In this document: positions 1 to 11,437 of the stretch, in pieces
How the letters are laid out: each line of letters begins with the position of its first letter
Position numbering within the stretch: the first letter of the stretch is position 1
NCBI RefSeq assembly: GCF_004208415.1
Contig: NZ_CP035758.1
Location: 9,982,001-10,046,000, forward strand
Direction: 5' to 3'
Length of the DNA: 64,000 bases
Source of the DNA: Ktedonosporobacter rubrisoli
Lineage (GTDB): Bacteria > Chloroflexota > Ktedonobacteria > Ktedonobacterales > Ktedonobacteraceae
Notes under the pieces: generated by a model
Seen by the model: the letters and a program-made list of their open reading frames with translations, nothing else
The model's database searches: none
Told to the model about the DNA's origin: nothing
Program-made: the position numbers and the translations under genes

Positions 1-44
1 TTGCTGTATCGCTTCAGCACCTGTTTAAGAGATCCGGCTCGGGC

Positions 45-2120
45 TTAGATGCGCTCTAATGGTTCAAAGCCCATAACGCGTAGCACGTTATTCATGGCCT
101 GGATCGTAGCCACCACTAGTATTGCTCGGAAAGCCTTCACGTGCTCGTTTGTCTCTTTAACTATCGCCGTTGTATGTTCATAGAAGTCGGTGAAATGGGC
201 GGCCAGATCATAGGCGTAGGAAGCCAGTAACGGTGGAGCAAGCTGCTCACTGGCCTCGGCCAGGCGACGTGGATAAGCGTCAATATGGCGTAGCAGTTCC
301 CACTCGCTCTGCTCAAGTTGCTCCGGCAGCACTTCCAGATGCTCAGGTATAGCATAGCCTTCTTCTTGCAAGCGACGCTGAATACTATTGGCCCGCGCGT
401 AGGCATATTGGATATAGACCCCAGTATCTCCGCTGGGGCGAATTGCCTCATCCATATCCAGAGTAATGATCTGCTGCAGATTAAAGCGGACCATAAAGTA
501 GCGGATGGCAGATGCCGCAAGAGCAGCAGTAGTCTCCTCGGGAAGATCAGGCTTCCCAGTCTGCTTGTGTACTTCGCGCATGCGTTCAATCGCTGTATTG
601 ATCAGATCGTCGGCCTTAATCTCGATGCCCTTGCGCCCCGACATGGCATAGAATTCGCGCCCGTCTGATGTGTCGATGCCCAGGCGCGCGGCGGTTGCCC
701 TGGAGAGCGTCACGACTTCGTAGCCGATATGCTTTGAATTATCGGCTTGCTCTAAGTAGCCAAGGCGGCGCAAACTTTCATAGACAACCTGCTGTGTGTA
801 GGATTGGCGCACATCGATAACATTAATCACGCGCTTAGCGTGGCCAAACTTTTTGGGATCGCCTTTTTCGTTGGCTGTCCCCGGCTTACTCTGGGGAGTG
901 AACATTGTCCAGAGCTTGCGTCCGTCATGTTGTATGCCCCAGGACGCATAGTGGAACTGCACGCCTATCGCCGGGTCATCGGTCAGACCAAATTTCCAGA
1001 GCTGATTGGCAATATCTTTGGCCGTATAGGTAGCTGTGCCGTCGCTTCTGACCAGGATCTTATCCTGCATGCGCTCGTTTTCCTCATTATTCTGTGCCTC
1101 TCCATCGCCAAAGGGCAGTATCCAGCAGCCAGCAGCCGGGCCAGTCTCGGGCTTCTCTAGTAGGCCACGCTGGCGTAGCATCTCAAATGTATGCTGCCAT
1201 AGACCCGCATGCAAGATGGCCGATTCCCAGGTCAGCAAATCGTAGGATATATTCAAACGAGACATAGTTTTGAGATGAGCCTGTACAATCTGGCGTGAGA
1301 GATCTGAGGCCTGGGCAGGATAATCGGGGCCAGAAGTGGGTTCCTCACCTTGCTCAATTGCGTGCAATATTGTTCGACGCAGATCTTTTAGCTCCGGTTG
1401 CTCTTCATATGCCTTGCCGACTGCTACATAGATGCGCGAACAATAATAGTCGAAAGTTTCGCCGGGTAACATATCATTGCCACCGGGCAACTCTAGCTTC
1501 CCTTGTTGGAGCAGATTAAGGCCCACAACGACATCGGCGACCTGTACGCCGGAATCATCAATGTAGTTCTCGGCCTCAACTGTGTAGCCCTGCGAACGTA
1601 ACATGCGTACAACTGTATCGCCAATGCAAGAATTGCGTAGATGGCCTACATGAGCAGCCTTATTACTGTTGATGGCTGTATGTTCGACTATAACTTTTGT
1701 GCCTATGCCGATTTCGTTTTGTCCAAAATCGGGACCAGCCTCAAGTATTCGCTCAATAATAGCCTTACCTATATTTGGACGATTCAGGCGAAAATTAATA
1801 TATGCCGGTTTGGTAACTGTAATCTCCTGAATGGCGCTGCTATTGAGCGTGCGTAATATATTTGCCAGCGCCTCCGCGATGGGCAATGGTGGGCGACCCA
1901 ATCTCTTCTTACCGGCCCATGACATGACTGGCATGGAATAGTCACCGAAACTTGCTTGTGCTGAGAAACGCAAATCTATAGGAAGTTGTTCAATATCAAA
2001 TTCAATCTGTTCTTTCTCAAGATACGTTCTTATCGCCTGCTTTACAAGTAAGGTGAGATATTCATAAATGTCTTCTGTCTGAGATGCGGCCATAGGTTGT
2101 ACCTCACTATGTGCTGTCAT
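45..2120 (-). CDS. argS: arginine--tRNA ligase
   Basis: Charges tRNA-Arg with arginine in the cytoplasm. The 691-residue product has the N-terminal Arg-tRNA synthetase domain, a class I HIGH-type motif (HVGH at about residues 157-160), a degenerate KMSK region (AMSGRKG near 491-497) and the C-terminal DALR anticodon-binding domain ending in ALERI-like residues. The open frame extends upstream to 2183, but I place the start at 2120: GAGGGA lies just before this ATG, and a good promoter (2155-2183) overlaps the upstream extension. Family size is usually 550-650 residues, so this one is slightly long because of insertions in the catalytic domain. Assignment is by family recognition and is secure. 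Confidence 0.96.
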   Translation of the reverse strand: MTAHSEVQPMAASQTEDIYEYLTLLVKQAIRTYLEKEQIEFDIEQLPIDLRFSAQASFGDYSMPVMSWAGKKRLGRPPLPIAEALANILRTLNSSAIQEITVTKPAYINFRLNRPNIGKAIIERILEAGPDFGQNEIGIGTKVIVEHTAINSNKAAHVGHLRNSCIGDTVVRMLRSQGYTVEAENYIDDSGVQVADVVVGLNLLQQGKLELPGGNDMLPGETFDYYCSRIYVAVGKAYEEQPELKDLRRTILHAIEQGEEPTSGPDYPAQASDLSRQIVQAHLKTMSRLNISYDLLTWESAILHAGLWQHTFEMLRQRGLLEKPETGPAAGCWILPFGDGEAQNNEENERMQDKILVRSDGTATYTAKDIANQLWKFGLTDDPAIGVQFHYASWGIQHDGRKLWTMFTPQSKPGTANEKGDPKKFGHAKRVINVIDVRQSYTQQVVYESLRRLGYLEQADNSKHIGYEVVTLSRATAARLGIDTSDGREFYAMSGRKGIEIKADDLINTAIERMREVHKQTGKPDLPEETTAALAASAIRYFMVRFNLQQIITLDMDEAIRPSGDTGVYIQYAYARANSIQRRLQEEGYAIPEHLEVLPEQLEQSEWELLRHIDAYPRRLAEASEQLAPPLLASYAYDLAAHFTDFYEHTTAIVKETNEHVKAFRAILVVATIQAMNNVLRVMGFEPLERI

Positions 2121-2154
2121 TACTTCCCTCTCTTCGATCCAGATAATGAAATCT

Positions 2155-2183
2155 ACTATAACGCAGGTTTGAGGCATGGTCAA
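2155..2183 (-). promoter_or_regulatory. argS promoter
   Basis: On the minus strand TTGACC (2183-2178) and TATAGT (2160-2155) are separated by 17 bases, an almost consensus sigma-70 type promoter. The -10 box ends 35 bases upstream of the chosen argS start at 2120. Confidence 0.7.
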
Positions 2184-2461
2184 GCGTTTACTTTAAAGCT
2201 GCAAGGGCTGGCTCGTTGTTAGCTGTTTGAGGACAGAACAATCCCTCTTTAGCCGGCCGGCGCGCTCGGCTTAATTTTAAGCCGGCCTACCCAATGTGGC
2301 GCGAGGAGCGAAATAGCTGATAATGGGAAAGCATCGATTAAAGACGAGGTAGCAGCCTTGCTATTTCCTAGCCTTTTCTTACTTGGGTGGGTGTTCTATG
2401 CTGAGCTGTGGAAAGGTAGATTATACAATCTGCCTCTCCACTTGTGGGATATATTAAGCTG

Positions 2462-4404
<1,943 letters not shown>

Positions 4405-4539
4405 GCTTGTTTGTCCTCCTAATCTGGCAACATACATGTGTTGATAATGTGTATGCGGATAATGAGGTATTGACCATCGGCATAGAAGAAGTCCGTTCCG
4501 GAGCCTGCTTTTAAGGACCTCTCTGCAAGTGGTATATAC

Positions 4540-4568
4540 ATTATAACAGATAAGCCTTTTAATGCCTA
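4540..4568 (-). promoter_or_regulatory. probable acs promoter
   Basis: Minus strand shows an extended -10, TGTTATAAT (box 4545-4540), with TAGGCA (4568-4563, four of six matches to TTGACA) 17 bases upstream. This would give a leader of about 130 bases before the acs ATG at 4404. Confidence 0.55.
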
Positions 4569-4832
4569 TCCTACCGAAGTAGGGTGTTTAGGGCTTTCCT
4601 GAGCGCCTAAAATGAGGATTCCTGAAAGCCCTGGACAGAACCAAGGCAAAGAACAGCTCGTAAGCAAGCAAGAATATTCTGGTTTTTCATTCTATCCTGC
4701 TCTTTAGAGAGTAAAAATGAATGTAGGAAAGCTCTAAATAAACGTGACCTTTGAGTCTTAAGAAGCATAGTATAAATTGTGAATAGAGTGTAACCAGGAG
4801 GGGCAGAGAATAAGACTTAAAATAGAGTGAGC

Positions 4833-4862
4833 TTGACAGTCAAATCTTGCACAAGCTATACT
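4833..4862 (+). promoter_or_regulatory. probable promoter of the ABC importer operon
   Basis: TTGACA (4833-4838) and TATACT (4857-4862) with an 18-base spacer, directed at the solute-binding lipoprotein gene that starts at 5239. The implied untranslated leader is long (about 370 bases). Confidence 0.6.
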
Positions 4863-5238
4863 TGCTGTAAAGTAATCGGTTACCTTCGTCGCCAGCAGCA
4901 TCGAACTAGAGTATTTGCCATCTTTTATCTGCAAACCAGGTTCGCTTTAAGCATATTAACTGAAAAAGTGAGCGCGGCAGAGCATTATAATTTTGGCGAG
5001 AAATCGGTAACTCTTCCAAACAAACAGGAGCGTATTTACTGAAGGAGCTGGCTGTAAGTTCTTCGTATGAAAGAAGTTTATGCCGGGCTTCGCTATTACA
5101 GTATTTAACGCGAATCCCATTGTAGCAAAAGAGGAAGGAGGAGAGCAAAGACACAGTAATATTTACGAGGATTCGGTTGCTTTGACAGTGGATTTAATTG
5201 CTGTGCTAGTAAATAAAGAAGCAAGGAGAAGCCACGCC

Positions 5239-6387
5239 ATGAAACCCTTTCAAATAAGGCCTATTTTAGTTGCTATGGTAGCAACGATCTTAGCTGCAAT
5301 GACGTTTGCCGGGTGTGGTGGTGCTACTAATAACGGCGGGAGTACCCAGGCGACGACTCTCACCGTCTATGCCAGTGGTGACGTCAATGTCCAACATCTA
5401 TGGCAGAACACGTTGATTCCTGGCTTTGAGAAAGCCAATCCGAACATTAAGGTAAAGCTCATCTTTGCCGAACATGGCACGATTGACCAGACGACTCTGG
5501 CGCGCATGAGCGCAGCTGTTGCGGCGCATAAAGAGCCAGGCATGGATCTGATCGAATCAGGTATAATTACGCAGGCAGCTACAGCCAATCTGTTACAGGA
5601 AGTAACGCCTCAGCAAGTGCCCTTGATGAACCGGGTAGATCCTGCGTTGCTGCAGCAAGTGAACAATATGGCTGTGCCTTATCGTGCATCCTGTGTTGTG
5701 CTTGCTTACAATTCGCAATATGTCTCTAATCCTCCCAAAAACCTCAAGGATTTAGTTGCCTGGATTCATGCCCATCCAGGGAAATTTACCTATAACTCGC
5801 CAAGTAGCGGCGGCTCTGGCCAGGCATTTGTACGTGAGATGCTCAATACGCATATTTCCGCAAGCGATATGAAGACCTTTATAACAGGGTATGATACCTC
5901 GCTTGAGAGCCAGTGGAAGCCGGGCTTTGATGACCTGCGAACTCTTAACAAAGATATCTATCGCAACGGCTTATATCCCAACGGCAATGCCGCAGTCTTG
6001 CAATTATTAGGGAATGGTTCTATCTGGGTGGCCCCGGTCTGGTCCGACATGGCCATTAGCTATCAAGAACAACACCTGCTGCCCGATGCCGTAAAGTTAA
6101 CCCAGCTGGACCCTCCGTTTAGTGGCGGACCTGCCTATCTCGCTGTCCCGCGCAATGCTCCCCACGCCAAAGAAGCTTTCAAGTTGATGAACTGGATTCT
6201 GGGCTCAGATGTGCAGGCAACTGTTATTAAAGAGATGAACGGCTTTCCTGGCGTTCAGTGGTCGTATGTGCCAAAGGATGTACAGGAGAAGTTCGCAGAC
6301 ATCGCGCGCTCCTATAGTCAAGGTTATTCGGCTAAGTTTAATGCTGATGTAAATAAGCAGTGGCAAGCACAAGTAGCCGGTGGCTAG
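5239..6387 (+). CDS. ABC transporter extracellular solute-binding lipoprotein
   Basis: Family 1/8-type periplasmic-binding-like protein anchored as a lipoprotein; it captures the substrate for the permeases encoded just downstream. I start it at ATG 5239 (AAGGAG about 10 bases upstream), giving 382 residues that open with a signal peptide and lipobox TFAGC, then a Gly/Asn-rich linker and the binding fold. The open frame extends upstream to 5080, but that would place 53 residues before the signal peptide. Overall it resembles binding proteins of the Fe(III)/polyamine/2-aminoethylphosphonate group; the sequence alone does not settle the substrate. First gene of a four-gene operon. Confidence 0.88.
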   Translation: MKPFQIRPILVAMVATILAAMTFAGCGGATNNGGSTQATTLTVYASGDVNVQHLWQNTLIPGFEKANPNIKVKLIFAEHGTIDQTTLARMSAAVAAHKEPGMDLIESGIITQAATANLLQEVTPQQVPLMNRVDPALLQQVNNMAVPYRASCVVLAYNSQYVSNPPKNLKDLVAWIHAHPGKFTYNSPSSGGSGQAFVREMLNTHISASDMKTFITGYDTSLESQWKPGFDDLRTLNKDIYRNGLYPNGNAAVLQLLGNGSIWVAPVWSDMAISYQEQHLLPDAVKLTQLDPPFSGGPAYLAVPRNAPHAKEAFKLMNWILGSDVQATVIKEMNGFPGVQWSYVPKDVQEKFADIARSYSQGYSAKFNADVNKQWQAQVAGG

Positions 6388-6403
6388 CATTCTGGCATTG
6401 CTC

Positions 6404-6446
6404 GGCAGGCTAGCTAGCTTAGCAGTTATGAGCTGGCTAGCTTGCC
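6404..6446 (+). repeat. stem-loop between binding-protein and permease genes
   Basis: Arms 6404-6419 and 6431-6446 pair at 14 of 16 positions around an 11-base loop; the arms contain repeated GCTAGC. No U-tract follows. Placement between the highly expressed binding-protein gene and the first permease gene is typical of mRNA-stabilising or attenuating hairpins that set differential expression in importer operons. Confidence 0.6.
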
Positions 6447-6488
6447 AGAGACGCAGAACAACCAATAACAATAGAGGTGTGATGTATT

Positions 6489-7379
6489 ATGCAGAAAAGC
6501 CGCCTTATCCCACTACTGATAGCCTTGCTTCCAGTTATTGTAGTGGCAATATTTGTAGGCATTCCGGCGCTTATGGCCCTGGCCTATTCCTTAGGCTTTA
6601 TTGGTGGACCCAATGCTGCCATAGCGCTACTGGATCAGCATCTTGTAACGCCTGAACAGGGCCTGACACTAAAAGTCTACCAGGATCTTTTGCGGGATCG
6701 TTCCTTTCTCCAGAACTTCTGGGCGACGATCTGGGTGACAATAGCCTCAGTCGCCTTGATTCTTGTTGTCAGTTGGGGACTGGCCCTCTATATTCGCTTC
6801 TCGCATGGCTGGTTTCCCCATATTATCTCTTCAATTTACCTGGTACCGCTATTCATACCAGTAGTCATTGCCTCATATGCGATTGTCACCTTCTGGAACG
6901 CTAATGGCTACGTGAGCGCATTAGTTGCCAGGCTTGGAATGCATTTTCCGGGCTTTGGCTATACGCTTTTTGGCGTAGTGATTGGGCAACTGTGGGTAAA
7001 TCTGCCCTTTGCGATTTTAATGATTGTCTCAGGCCTGCAGGCAGTTCCCGATGCCTTGATTGAGGCTGCGCGCGACGTAGGCGCTCCGATGTCAAGGATT
7101 TTACTGCGTGTCATCCTGCCGCTAAATATTCTTCCCACGGTCATTACCGGAACATTTACAGGTATTGGCGTGTTGGGAAGCTTCACAGTTCCGTATATTA
7201 TTGGCCCGACAGCACCATCTTTGCTTGGTGTAGCAATGGCTAGCTATTTTCAGGCCTACAATGCCCCACAGCAAGCCATTGCCATGGCGGTAATCGTCTT
7301 TATCCTGGCGGCTGCGTTAGGCATTGTGTATGTGCGGGCAAATGTTGTCAGTGATCGGAAAGCAGGTACATTGCAATGA
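6489..7379 (+). CDS. ABC transporter permease (first)
   Basis: Integral membrane subunit of the importer, 296 residues with about six transmembrane segments. The cytoplasmic EAA loop that docks on the ATPase is clear: EAARDVGAPMSRILLRVILP. Its last four bases overlap the start of the second permease gene (ATGA), showing translational coupling. Fold and order match the PotB/FbpB-like permeases; the substrate is not defined by the sequence. Confidence 0.9.
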   Translation: MQKSRLIPLLIALLPVIVVAIFVGIPALMALAYSLGFIGGPNAAIALLDQHLVTPEQGLTLKVYQDLLRDRSFLQNFWATIWVTIASVALILVVSWGLALYIRFSHGWFPHIISSIYLVPLFIPVVIASYAIVTFWNANGYVSALVARLGMHFPGFGYTLFGVVIGQLWVNLPFAILMIVSGLQAVPDALIEAARDVGAPMSRILLRVILPLNILPTVITGTFTGIGVLGSFTVPYIIGPTAPSLLGVAMASYFQAYNAPQQAIAMAVIVFILAAALGIVYVRANVVSDRKAGTLQ

Positions 7380-8263
7380 GCATCGTAGATATGAAAAGTG
7401 TGGGAACGCAGGAAGCCATCAAATTGCCCTCGCCCAGCAGAGTTCCGCTTAGCCCTGCTCACCTGCTAAAAGGTGCTGGCTTAGCAGCCCTCCTGATTGC
7501 GTTGGGGCTCTTCATTTTGGGACCCTTGATCACCTTATTTCTCTGGGCTTTTGCCAAAGAATGGTTTTATCCAGCCCTTTTGCCGCATTCGTGGACATTC
7601 TCGTGGTGGCAACAAATCCTTCTCAATGAAGAGATAGGCCACTCAATTATCCTCAGCTTTATTGTTGCACCGATTGTGACCCTTGTCTCAGCGGCAATCT
7701 GCTTGCCGGCTGCCTACGTCTTTGCGCGCTACGAGTTTCCCGGACGCAGAACGTTTCTGGTTTCGCTCTTTGCTACAAATGCCTTTCCCAAAATGGGGCT
7801 CTACATTACCATGGCCGGGCTGCTCTATGCCTTTAACTTGATGGATACCTTCTGGGGCGTCGTACTCGTACAATTGTTGAGTACAATTGTCATCATGACC
7901 TGGATTCCCTCGGCCGCCTTTGCCTCCGTTCCCAGGCAGTTGGAGGAAGCTGCCCGTGACGTTGGCGCGAGCCTGTGGACTACCTTTTGGAAAGTAACTC
8001 TGCCGATGGCCTTGCCTGGTATTCTTGTGGCCTTGATACTAGCCTTCCTGGCCTCCCTGGATGAGGCGCAGGGCACATTTCTAGTTGGCTCCCCCGACTA
8101 TATTACGATGCCGGTCCAGATGTATACATTAGTAAGCAATTATCCCCAGCAGGCTGCGGCGGTCTTTTCCATTGTCCTGAGTCTTCCCTCATTTATACTG
8201 CTGCTCCTGGTTCGACGCTATATTATTGGCGGCTCGCTTGCGGCTGGATTTCGTTTGCACTAA
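7376..8263 (+). CDS. ABC transporter permease (second)
   Basis: Second membrane subunit, 295 residues, six predicted membrane spans, with the EAA loop EEAARDVGASLWTTFWKVTL. The first about 35 residues are a soluble N-terminal tail. It overlaps the preceding permease by four bases and is followed after 26 bases by the ATPase gene, so the pair forms a heterodimeric channel. Resembles PotC/PhnV-type permeases. Confidence 0.9.
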   Translation: MSIVDMKSVGTQEAIKLPSPSRVPLSPAHLLKGAGLAALLIALGLFILGPLITLFLWAFAKEWFYPALLPHSWTFSWWQQILLNEEIGHSIILSFIVAPIVTLVSAAICLPAAYVFARYEFPGRRTFLVSLFATNAFPKMGLYITMAGLLYAFNLMDTFWGVVLVQLLSTIVIMTWIPSAAFASVPRQLEEAARDVGASLWTTFWKVTLPMALPGILVALILAFLASLDEAQGTFLVGSPDYITMPVQMYTLVSNYPQQAAAVFSIVLSLPSFILLLLVRRYIIGGSLAAGFRLH

Positions 8264-8289
8264 CTTGAGGAAAAGGAAACAAGAACTTT

Positions 8290-9324
8290 ATGGCAAAGCT
8301 TGTACTCGATGGAATCGTAAAACACCTGGGCGGCAAGCTTGTGGTGAATAAGCTCAATCTAGAGGTAGCTTCAGGAGAACTTGTGTGTTTGCTAGGAGCT
8401 TCTGGGTGTGGTAAAACGACGACTTTGCGTATGATTGCCGGGTTTTTGACGCCCGATGGCGGAGAAATTCTGCTTGACGAAAAGCCGATCAGCCGTATCC
8501 CGCCAGAACGCCGTCCAACGGCCATGGTATTCCAGCAATATGCCCTCTGGCCCCATATGGATGTATTTCATAATGTCGCCTTTGGCCTACAGTTGCGCAA
8601 ATTGTCTAAGCAAGTCATTGAGAAGCGTGTACGGGAGGCTTTGGGACTTGTACGCCTGGAAGAGTATGCACGCTCCTATCCTGCCAGACTTTCAGGCGGT
8701 CAGCAGCAGCGCGTGGCCCTGGCGCGGGCAATTGTGCTGGAGCCGAAACTTCTTCTGCTGGATGAGCCTCTGAGCAACCTGGATTCAAAGCTGCGCATTG
8801 AGGTGCGGGAAGAGATTCGCGAGATTCAGCAACGTGTAGGAATTACTACGATCTTTGTCACGCACGATCAGGACGAGGCCTTATCTATTTCGGATCGCGT
8901 TGCCGTGATGCTGGATGGCCATCTTGAGCAATATGAGCCGCCCGATAAGCTTTACCGCTATCCGCGAACAACGTATGTGGCCGGTTTTGTTGGCTCTATG
9001 AATTTATTGCATGGAGCCACGCGGGCAGGTAGGGTTGTCATTGGCGACATAGATGTACCCTGTACATGGCAATCTGCGCAGGTAGAGGGTGAGGTAGATA
9101 TTGCGGTGCGTCCTGAAGATGTGCGCCTGGTCCAGGAGGGAGGCGTCGAGGCCCGTGTTAAACAGCGTATGCAGCGTGGCCATTATCAGGAGTTGATCCT
9201 GGATGTACCCTGGGGCAATCTGCGCACGTTTGTTTCTAATGATGCTGAGGTGGGAGCACAAGTACAATATGTGTTCCAGCGCGCTTTAATCTATCAGGAC
9301 GGCGTGCTTGTGCAAGGAGCATAG
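8290..9324 (+). CDS. ABC transporter ATP-binding protein (PotA/FbpC-like)
   Basis: Energises the importer. The 344-residue protein has Walker A GASGCGKTTT (36-45), the signature LSGGQQQR (134-141), Walker B ending LLLLDEP (to 160), the H-loop His at 192, and a C-terminal TOBE-type regulatory/substrate domain (about 240-340). The long C-terminal domain groups it with the MalK/PotA/FbpC class of importers. Last gene of the operon; a strong hairpin (9349-9384) follows before the convergent PNPOx-like gene. Confidence 0.92.
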   Translation: MAKLVLDGIVKHLGGKLVVNKLNLEVASGELVCLLGASGCGKTTTLRMIAGFLTPDGGEILLDEKPISRIPPERRPTAMVFQQYALWPHMDVFHNVAFGLQLRKLSKQVIEKRVREALGLVRLEEYARSYPARLSGGQQQRVALARAIVLEPKLLLLDEPLSNLDSKLRIEVREEIREIQQRVGITTIFVTHDQDEALSISDRVAVMLDGHLEQYEPPDKLYRYPRTTYVAGFVGSMNLLHGATRAGRVVIGDIDVPCTWQSAQVEGEVDIAVRPEDVRLVQEGGVEARVKQRMQRGHYQELILDVPWGNLRTFVSNDAEVGAQVQYVFQRALIYQDGVLVQGA

Positions 9325-9348
9325 GGGCCCCCGATGATGTATAGAGGA

Positions 9349-9384
9349 CTGTCCGCGCGTTGGCTTTGAGTAGCGCGCGGACAG
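9349..9384. terminator. hairpin between convergent genes
   Basis: Perfect 11-base inverted repeat CTGTCCGCGCG / CGCGCGGACAG with a 14-base loop, between the convergent ATPase and PNPOx-like genes. Neither side has a proper U-tract, so it may act as a barrier or Rho-assisted terminator for both directions. Confidence 0.45.
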
Positions 9385-9414
9385 CCTGCAGATCTTCTGC
9401 ATGGATTGAAATGC

Positions 9415-10443
9415 TTAGTTTGATCGGCGCTGACCGCTGGCCTGTATTTTGTGATGAAGGGAGGCGCGCGCACACTCATAGGCAAGTGGTATGCGCCAAT
9501 CACCGGTTTGCCCTTCAATGTGCTCGATAGCCAGGGCGAGCACGCGTTGTGCGCCCAGGCAACGTTCCTGCAGATCTTCTGAAAGTTCTTGCAGATCGTG
9601 TACAGTCGCTGTACCCGAGAAACAGACAGCTAATTGGCTGCTATAGCTGGGTACCGTAATCGCGGCTTTCCCCGTTTCCAGAATGTTACCGATCGCCTCG
9701 AAGGCACCGTTGCCCGTGTAGTCTGGTAGCAGTATACGTCCCTTCGGATAATTGCTATCGGGAGGGAGCGATACCAGGAAGCCTACCTTGCCTCCTCGAT
9801 GATTGATGCCGCAGTTTCCCTGTCTATCCGTTGTACATAAGTAACAGAGTACAGACTGATCAAGAAATGTGCGTAGCGCTTCTGAGAGATGATTATGGGC
9901 AAGCAGATACGGTAGATTCCAGGCGGGCGCTGACTGGACCGCTGTGAGACCTGCTATCTTTGTACGAATGTATTTGGAACAATGAAAAAACGCCTGCGTA
10001 ACCTGTATCCGCAGCCAGAATCTTTTTGGCGTTGGGAGAGGTTGTGACGTAGACGAAGAGAAAATGAGATCAGCCTTTCCATGAACACACAGGCGGGTGC
10101 GGGTAGTATGGCACATAAAGAACAGTGCGATTTGCGCATTTTGCCCTTTCCGCTGCGTGTGATAGATCCTCTCGATAAGAGAGAAGGCAGCCTGGCGATA
10201 ATCGAGAGCTATAAAGCAGGTTTGCTTATCTACAGTCTGAACAAAACCTGGCAGGCCCAGTACGAGCAAGGTACCCAGATGTTGATCTGAGCTATGTCCA
10301 CCAATGACACATACTGTTTGTTGCGCGATAAAACGTTGGGCTTCTTCCGAAAGGTAAGGGAGTTTTTTCTTATCGAAGTCTGTTCCCTGCTCATGTGTTC
10401 TCCAACGTGTACGCGCTTCACTCTGGCCTGTAGTCAGTAGCAT
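9415..10443 (-). CDS. tandem pyridoxamine 5'-phosphate oxidase-like (PNPOx/flavin-binding) protein
   Basis: 342 residues. The second half (about 190-300) has the split-barrel PNPOx pattern: a beta-strand motif reading out to GNCGINHRGGKVGF, then LLPDYTGNGAFEAIGNILE, as in FMN-binding PPOX proteins. The first half (about 30-135) looks like a divergent copy of the same fold. Members bind FMN, F420 or heme; no specific reaction can be read here. Its start lies 26 bases inside the end of the H-NOX gene, so the two are co-translated and the protein is a candidate output or partner of the gas sensor. Start ATG 10443 is preceded by GGGAAGGAA. Confidence 0.75.
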   Translation of the reverse strand: MLLTTGQSEARTRWRTHEQGTDFDKKKLPYLSEEAQRFIAQQTVCVIGGHSSDQHLGTLLVLGLPGFVQTVDKQTCFIALDYRQAAFSLIERIYHTQRKGQNAQIALFFMCHTTRTRLCVHGKADLIFSSSTSQPLPTPKRFWLRIQVTQAFFHCSKYIRTKIAGLTAVQSAPAWNLPYLLAHNHLSEALRTFLDQSVLCYLCTTDRQGNCGINHRGGKVGFLVSLPPDSNYPKGRILLPDYTGNGAFEAIGNILETGKAAITVPSYSSQLAVCFSGTATVHDLQELSEDLQERCLGAQRVLALAIEHIEGQTGDWRIPLAYECARASLHHKIQASGQRRSN

Positions 10444-11437
10444 AAGCCTGGTTCCTTCCCTCTCTTGCTGGTGAGTTCTGACTTAAGTTGAGTAGCGGGC
10501 GTATGACATAATGGGGTTCTGTCTGCCTTGGATATTCAGTTGGAGGTAGCCTTTCAGCCTGCGGCATATTTCTTCCAGCTAAAGGATGATCATTAACTGT
10601 GGGAGCTTTCCAATAACGGCGATGAATCAGATCATCTGAGGGCTGATTCACCGTGCTACTTATCAGGCCTACGTACTGTAACTGCTGTAAGCCTTCTAAA
10701 AGGCGGTAGGGCCGCAGATACTGCTGTGGAACGCGTCGCTGCTGCAATATTCTTTGTAGATCTGCCAGCGTAACGCCATCTCTATCGGGCAGGATTTGTA
10801 ATAAGAGATCTCCTAATTCCCGTTTCATCTGTTGGCGCTCTTGCTGTCGCGTATCTAGCTGGTCATTCCCTTTGCCATTGGTAAGCGGGGTGAAGCGTAC
10901 CTCAAAGCGACAGGTTGCAGCTCCGTGCCTCATACAGGTGCGTTCGATAACATGGGCCTGCTCGCCATAGCGAGCGGCGGCCCCTTCGATAGCTCCCATC
11001 AGGAGTGGACAAAGCCTGCGATAGCTATCATAAATGAGTATCAATTCATCAGAGGTGCTCGAAACCATCTCGTATCCAAAGAGCGGAGGCTTTAATGCGT
11101 CCGGGGTACGCCGCAGCTGCGCATGGGCAGCGCGCATGGTCAATAAGAGATCTTTGGCCGTGTGGATCTGACTGAGCAGATAGGAGCAGAGATGGCCGGT
11201 GATCGCGTTGCTGATAAAATAGTGCCCGTAGCCGCGCAGGAGTGTATCAACGGGTTGGCGTGTGAGCTGCGATGCAACTCCTACTCCTGCTAATAACATC
11301 TGATCTTCATAAACTCGGTTGGCTAGCGGTGCTGTGGCTGCCGTTTCTCCTATCGCATTTCGATAAGATGCGAGCAGAGATGAGCCAAACTTTTCTCCAA
11401 GGAACCTTTCCCAGGTGACAAAAACTAATCCATGCAT
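10418..11437 (-). CDS. H-NOX (heme NO/O2-binding) sensor protein with C-terminal extension
   Basis: Residues 1-185 are an H-NOX domain, the bacterial relative of the soluble guanylate cyclase heme domain, which binds NO (or O2). Visible hallmarks are the N-terminal MHGLV start, a candidate proximal heme ligand His105 in AAHAQLRR, PPLFGYE, and the diagnostic heme-propionate motif Y136-x-S138-x-R140. Residues 190-339 are an unrelated tail; about 205-275 (DRDGVTLADLQRILQQR...) could be a small winged-helix-like domain, but I cannot name it. Stand-alone H-NOX proteins normally act with a kinase or cyclase neighbour; here the partner gene is instead a PNPOx-like protein overlapping by 26 bases. 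Sensor assignment is secure, output is not. Confidence 0.92.
   Translation of the reverse strand: MHGLVFVTWERFLGEKFGSSLLASYRNAIGETAATAPLANRVYEDQMLLAGVGVASQLTRQPVDTLLRGYGHYFISNAITGHLCSYLLSQIHTAKDLLLTMRAAHAQLRRTPDALKPPLFGYEMVSSTSDELILIYDSYRRLCPLLMGAIEGAAARYGEQAHVIERTCMRHGAATCRFEVRFTPLTNGKGNDQLDTRQQERQQMKRELGDLLLQILPDRDGVTLADLQRILQQRRVPQQYLRPYRLLEGLQQLQYVGLISSTVNQPSDDLIHRRYWKAPTVNDHPLAGRNMPQAERLPPTEYPRQTEPHYVIRPLLNLSQNSPAREGRNQAYATDYRPE

Larger units (their letters stand above)
4421..5238. other. 818-base divergent intergenic region (acs / ABC importer)
   Basis: No convincing gene. It holds the minus-strand acs promoter, an inverted repeat AGGGCTTTC/GAAAGCCCT (4590-4598 and 4624-4632, 25-base loop) of unknown role, and a plus-strand promoter at 4833-4862. 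Open frames at 4827-5042 and upstream of 5239 have no ribosome binding site or recognisable sequence. The stretch 4870-5238 would be a leader of about 370 bases for the importer mRNA; I recognise no riboswitch in it. Confidence 0.5.

Noticed and set aside
161..1856. Several open frames on the plus and minus strand within argS
   Set aside because: They overlap a secure gene, lack ribosome binding sites and have shadow-like composition.
2267..2284. CGGCTTAA/TTAAGCCG inverted repeat between acs and argS
   Set aside because: Short, nearly 180 bases past the acs stop, and without a U-tract; not enough to call a terminator.
4870..5238. Riboswitch in the long leader of the ABC importer
   Set aside because: No conserved motif of a known class could be recognised.
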